Below are positions 62,049 to 64,000 of a stretch of DNA of 64,000 nucleotides, piece by piece. The notes under the pieces were generated by a model. The model was given only the letters and a program-made list of their open reading frames with translations, made no database searches and was not told the DNA's origin. A program made the position numbers and the translations under genes. The stretch comes from JAJDIA01 sp031555505. Its GTDB lineage: Bacteria; Bacteroidota; Bacteroidia; Bacteroidales; Tannerellaceae. Within the stretch, counting starts at the first letter, position 1; every line of letters begins with the position of its first letter. The stretch lies in NCBI GenBank assembly GCA_031555505.1, contig JAVBUH010000004.1:36195-100194 (forward strand), written 5' to 3'.

Positions 62049-63614
62049 ATGAAAAGAAAATCAATAATATCACTGCTTGCAGGTGCTGCATTGTTATGCT
62101 CAGTGCCTTCATGTATGGATTTGGATGAAACGGTCTATGATAAGATTCCGTCTGACCAGTTTGGGAAAACGGATGCCGAGATCAATGCCATCGTTGCTCC
62201 CGTATATAAACGATTCAGACAGCTTTGGCCGGACCGCTATATGTATACTTCCGAATGTTCGGGCGATATGGCCATCACACCTACCCGCAGAGGGGGCGAC
62301 TGGTGGGATAACGGCCAGTATATGGAACTGCACCTGCATACCTGGACGCAGACAACCAACCTGATTAAAGACGCCTGGAACTCAGCAACCGAATCGATCT
62401 CTACCTGTAACCGTGTGTACAAGACGATCAGCGAGCACCCGAATATGGATGCTGATACGAAAGCACGTACATTGGCTGAGATCCGTGGTGTACGCGCCTA
62501 CTGGTTCTATATGATGATCGATTATTGGGGAAATATTCCGTTGGTGACCGATTTTAATGACACGGAACTGCCTTCATTGACCGATCGCAAAACTGCATTT
62601 AACTTTGTGATCAGTGAATTGAATGAGATCAAGGACATTTTGCGCGACGACGTAACGGGCGCCAGCTATGGCAAGTTTACCAAAGGCGCTGCTTATATGT
62701 TGCTGGCTAAAATGTACCTAAACCAGGAAGAATGGACCGGTACGGCTAATTGGCAGGGTGTGGTAGACGCTTGTAACGTGGTGATGGGTTTGCCATACCG
62801 CCTCGAAGGTGACTGGAAACTGAACTTCGCTCCGCAGAACCAGGTGTCTCAGGAAATCATCCTGGCTATTCCTTTCGGCGCTTCCGACGGTAGCGATAGC
62901 CCGAAGAACAACATGGCTACTCGTACGCTGCACTATCTGGACCCGCTTGCGTTGGGTCTGTCTGTAGGTACCTGGAACGGTGTATGTGCACAGCAAGACT
63001 ATATCAAACTGTTTGACGATGCCGACAAACGTAAGGCCGGTACCTTCCTGCTGGGTGAAATGAAAGATCCTTCTACGGGTAAGGTGATCATGACAGCGCA
63101 CAACCGTCCGTTGATCCATACGGAAGATGTTCGCCAGATCCCGAATACGGAAAGAGGTGGAACAAACTGGGGTGAAGTAGAACAGGAAGACGGTGGCCGT
63201 TGCCAGAAATGGCAATTCCCTGCCGGCCAATCTACTGAAGCGATGGAAAACGATTATGCTATCTTCCGTCTGGCTGATGCGTATCTGATGAAAGCTGAAG
63301 CGCTAGTGCGTATGGGCAAAGATAATGCTACCGCTACCCAGTTGGTGAATGCTATCCGTTCGAGAGGTTTTGGCGACGACAGCCACAACTATGCTTCTGT
63401 GACCCTCGATAACATCGCACTGGAAAGAAAACTCGAAATGGCTTGGGAAATCTGTAGCCGCCAGGACTGTATCCGTTTCGGTACGTTCCTCAATGCACGT
63501 TACCTGAAAAAACAGTCTGAACCCTACCGTAAACTGTTCTGCATCCCCTTGGCTGCATGGCAGACCAACTCTAAACTGGTTCAGAACCCAGGCTATCCTG
63601 CATTCGCTCTTTAA
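62049..63614 (+). CDS. SusD/RagB family nutrient-binding lipoprotein
   Basis: Surface lipoprotein of 521 residues that caps the SusC transporter and binds its ligand. The lipoprotein signal ends VPSC with lipid Cys at residue 22. The fold is SusD-like: helical TPR core (WNSATESISTCNRVYKTISE, EIRGVRAYWFYMMIDYWGN) and the C-terminal RagB block (YAIFRLADAYLMKAEALVRMG, LERKLEMAWEICSRQDCIRFG). It is 18 bp after the SusC-like gene and is followed by a terminator at 63688, so this is a two-gene unit. Ligand is not predictable. Confidence 0.95.
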   Translation: MKRKSIISLLAGAALLCSVPSCMDLDETVYDKIPSDQFGKTDAEINAIVAPVYKRFRQLWPDRYMYTSECSGDMAITPTRRGGDWWDNGQYMELHLHTWTQTTNLIKDAWNSATESISTCNRVYKTISEHPNMDADTKARTLAEIRGVRAYWFYMMIDYWGNIPLVTDFNDTELPSLTDRKTAFNFVISELNEIKDILRDDVTGASYGKFTKGAAYMLLAKMYLNQEEWTGTANWQGVVDACNVVMGLPYRLEGDWKLNFAPQNQVSQEIILAIPFGASDGSDSPKNNMATRTLHYLDPLALGLSVGTWNGVCAQQDYIKLFDDADKRKAGTFLLGEMKDPSTGKVIMTAHNRPLIHTEDVRQIPNTERGGTNWGEVEQEDGGRCQKWQFPAGQSTEAMENDYAIFRLADAYLMKAEALVRMGKDNATATQLVNAIRSRGFGDDSHNYASVTLDNIALERKLEMAWEICSRQDCIRFGTFLNARYLKKQSEPYRKLFCIPLAAWQTNSKLVQNPGYPAFAL

Positions 63615-63687
63615 TAATGAAAGTAGCTTCTATGCAATGACAGTAGTGGTTATCTAACCCTTTTTTCATATAAGCTAAACAACAATG

Positions 63688-63723
63688 AGCAGGGCTTCGG
63701 AGCGATCCGGGCCCTGTTTTTTT
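63688..63723 (+). terminator. Intrinsic terminator of the susC-susD unit
   Basis: CAGGGC (63690-63695) and GCCCTG (63711-63716) form a stem extended inside by GGA/TCC, followed by seven T. It lies about 75 bp after the SusD stop. Confidence 0.8.
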
Positions 63724-63770
63724 GCGCAAAATTTTATTTGTGAATACCCCTTCCTTCCTCTCCAAAAAGG

Positions 63771-64000
63771 GTCTTGCTGTCAGCAGTTAAGGCCTGAATC
63801 CTAACCCTTCAGTCTTCCCCTCAGCCTTTTTTCAGGGATCGTATGCTAAATCTTCTATCGGCAGCATCCTTATGATGTATTGTTGTCATCCTTATGATGT
63901 ATTGTTGCCATCTGAATGATCATTTCATTCCACAATTATGGAGATTCCGTTCCACTGCTGTGAAGATTCCTTTTCACAGCAGTGAAGCTTTCGTCTCACA
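63771..64000. mobile_element. Inverted-repeat element, copy 2 (cut by window end)
   Basis: Same orientation and order as 22026-22260: the TTCAGCAGTTAA-type end, CTTCAGTCTTCC, TTCAGGGATCGTATGCT, two CATCCTTATGATGTATTG units, CCACAATTATGG and TCACAGCAGTGA, all in the same 22-bp phase. The outermost about 35 bp of the inverted end (AGCAGGGGTGTAACT) is missing or diverged. The right half lies outside the window. Confidence 0.75.

Overview
The window reads as chromosomal DNA of a Bacteroidales bacterium, most likely Tannerellaceae/Parabacteroides-like. The evidence is a SusC/SusD pair, DUF-rich outer-membrane families typical of the phylum (DUF5686, DUF5916, DUF6377, DUF3098), a type IX secretion (type B) sorting domain, a Nudix-type sugar regulator, and many copies of the Bacteroidetes -7 promoter element TAnnTTTG about 15-55 bp upstream of start codons. 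Genus is inference. Gene content is mostly core chromosome; no prophage, integrase, transposase, CRISPR array, rRNA or tRNA gene was seen.

Layout. 1-4.8 kb: 3' part of an FtsK/SpoIIIE translocase, a LolA-like carrier, thioredoxin reductase and a GHL10-type glycosidase. 5.0-10.1 kb: a xylose operon (Nudix-family regulator, xylB, xylA, xylE) with a candidate operator in its leader, a strong hairpin between xylA and xylE, and a terminator. 10.2-22 kb: DUF5916/CBM9-like outer-membrane protein, PspC, UvrB, DUF1460 amidase-like protein, DUF5686 protein divergent from a Crp/Fnr regulator, PAP2 phosphatase, CysS and a hotdog thioesterase. 22.0-22.55 kb: a non-coding element with 90-bp inverted ends and a core phased at 22 bp; a second, diverged copy runs off the right end of the window. 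22.7-31.7 kb: CoA-transferase, MiaB, and a housekeeping run ftsX-DUF3098-uppP-truB-queA-folK facing an M23 lipoprotein. 31.8-34.1 kb: a tyrosine-phosphatase-like protein and a LacI regulator/membrane-protein pair. 34.4-41 kb: a complete RND efflux operon (adaptor, pump, outer-membrane factor) followed by an LpxA-like acyltransferase, facing malate dehydrogenase.

42.2-45.2 kb: a TonB-dependent receptor preceded by a small histidine-rich protein, with a dyad and an intercistronic hairpin suggesting metal-linked control. 45.3-50.4 kb: a minus-strand operon of a type IX-sorted protein, a lytic transglycosylase and UvrA. 50.5-57.1 kb: LysM/periplasmic-binding fusion, PorT-like barrel, PriA, low-molecular-weight tyrosine phosphatase, DUF169 protein. 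57.1-63.7 kb: DUF6377 membrane regulator divergent from a SusC/SusD pair, ending in a terminator and then the second repeat copy.

Functionally the window links xylose uptake and catabolism (xylE, xylA, xylB under a sugar-sensing Nudix-like regulator), nucleotide excision repair (uvrA and uvrB in separate operons), envelope biogenesis (LolA, UppP, FtsX, LpxA-like, M23, lytic transglycosylase, LysM proteins), efflux, and outer-membrane nutrient capture. The least explained signals are the 22-bp-phased inverted-repeat element, the TACCTA-N4-TAGGTA dyad upstream of the His-rich/TonB receptor pair, and decamer arrays of the CTTTAAAGCC type at three intergenic sites.
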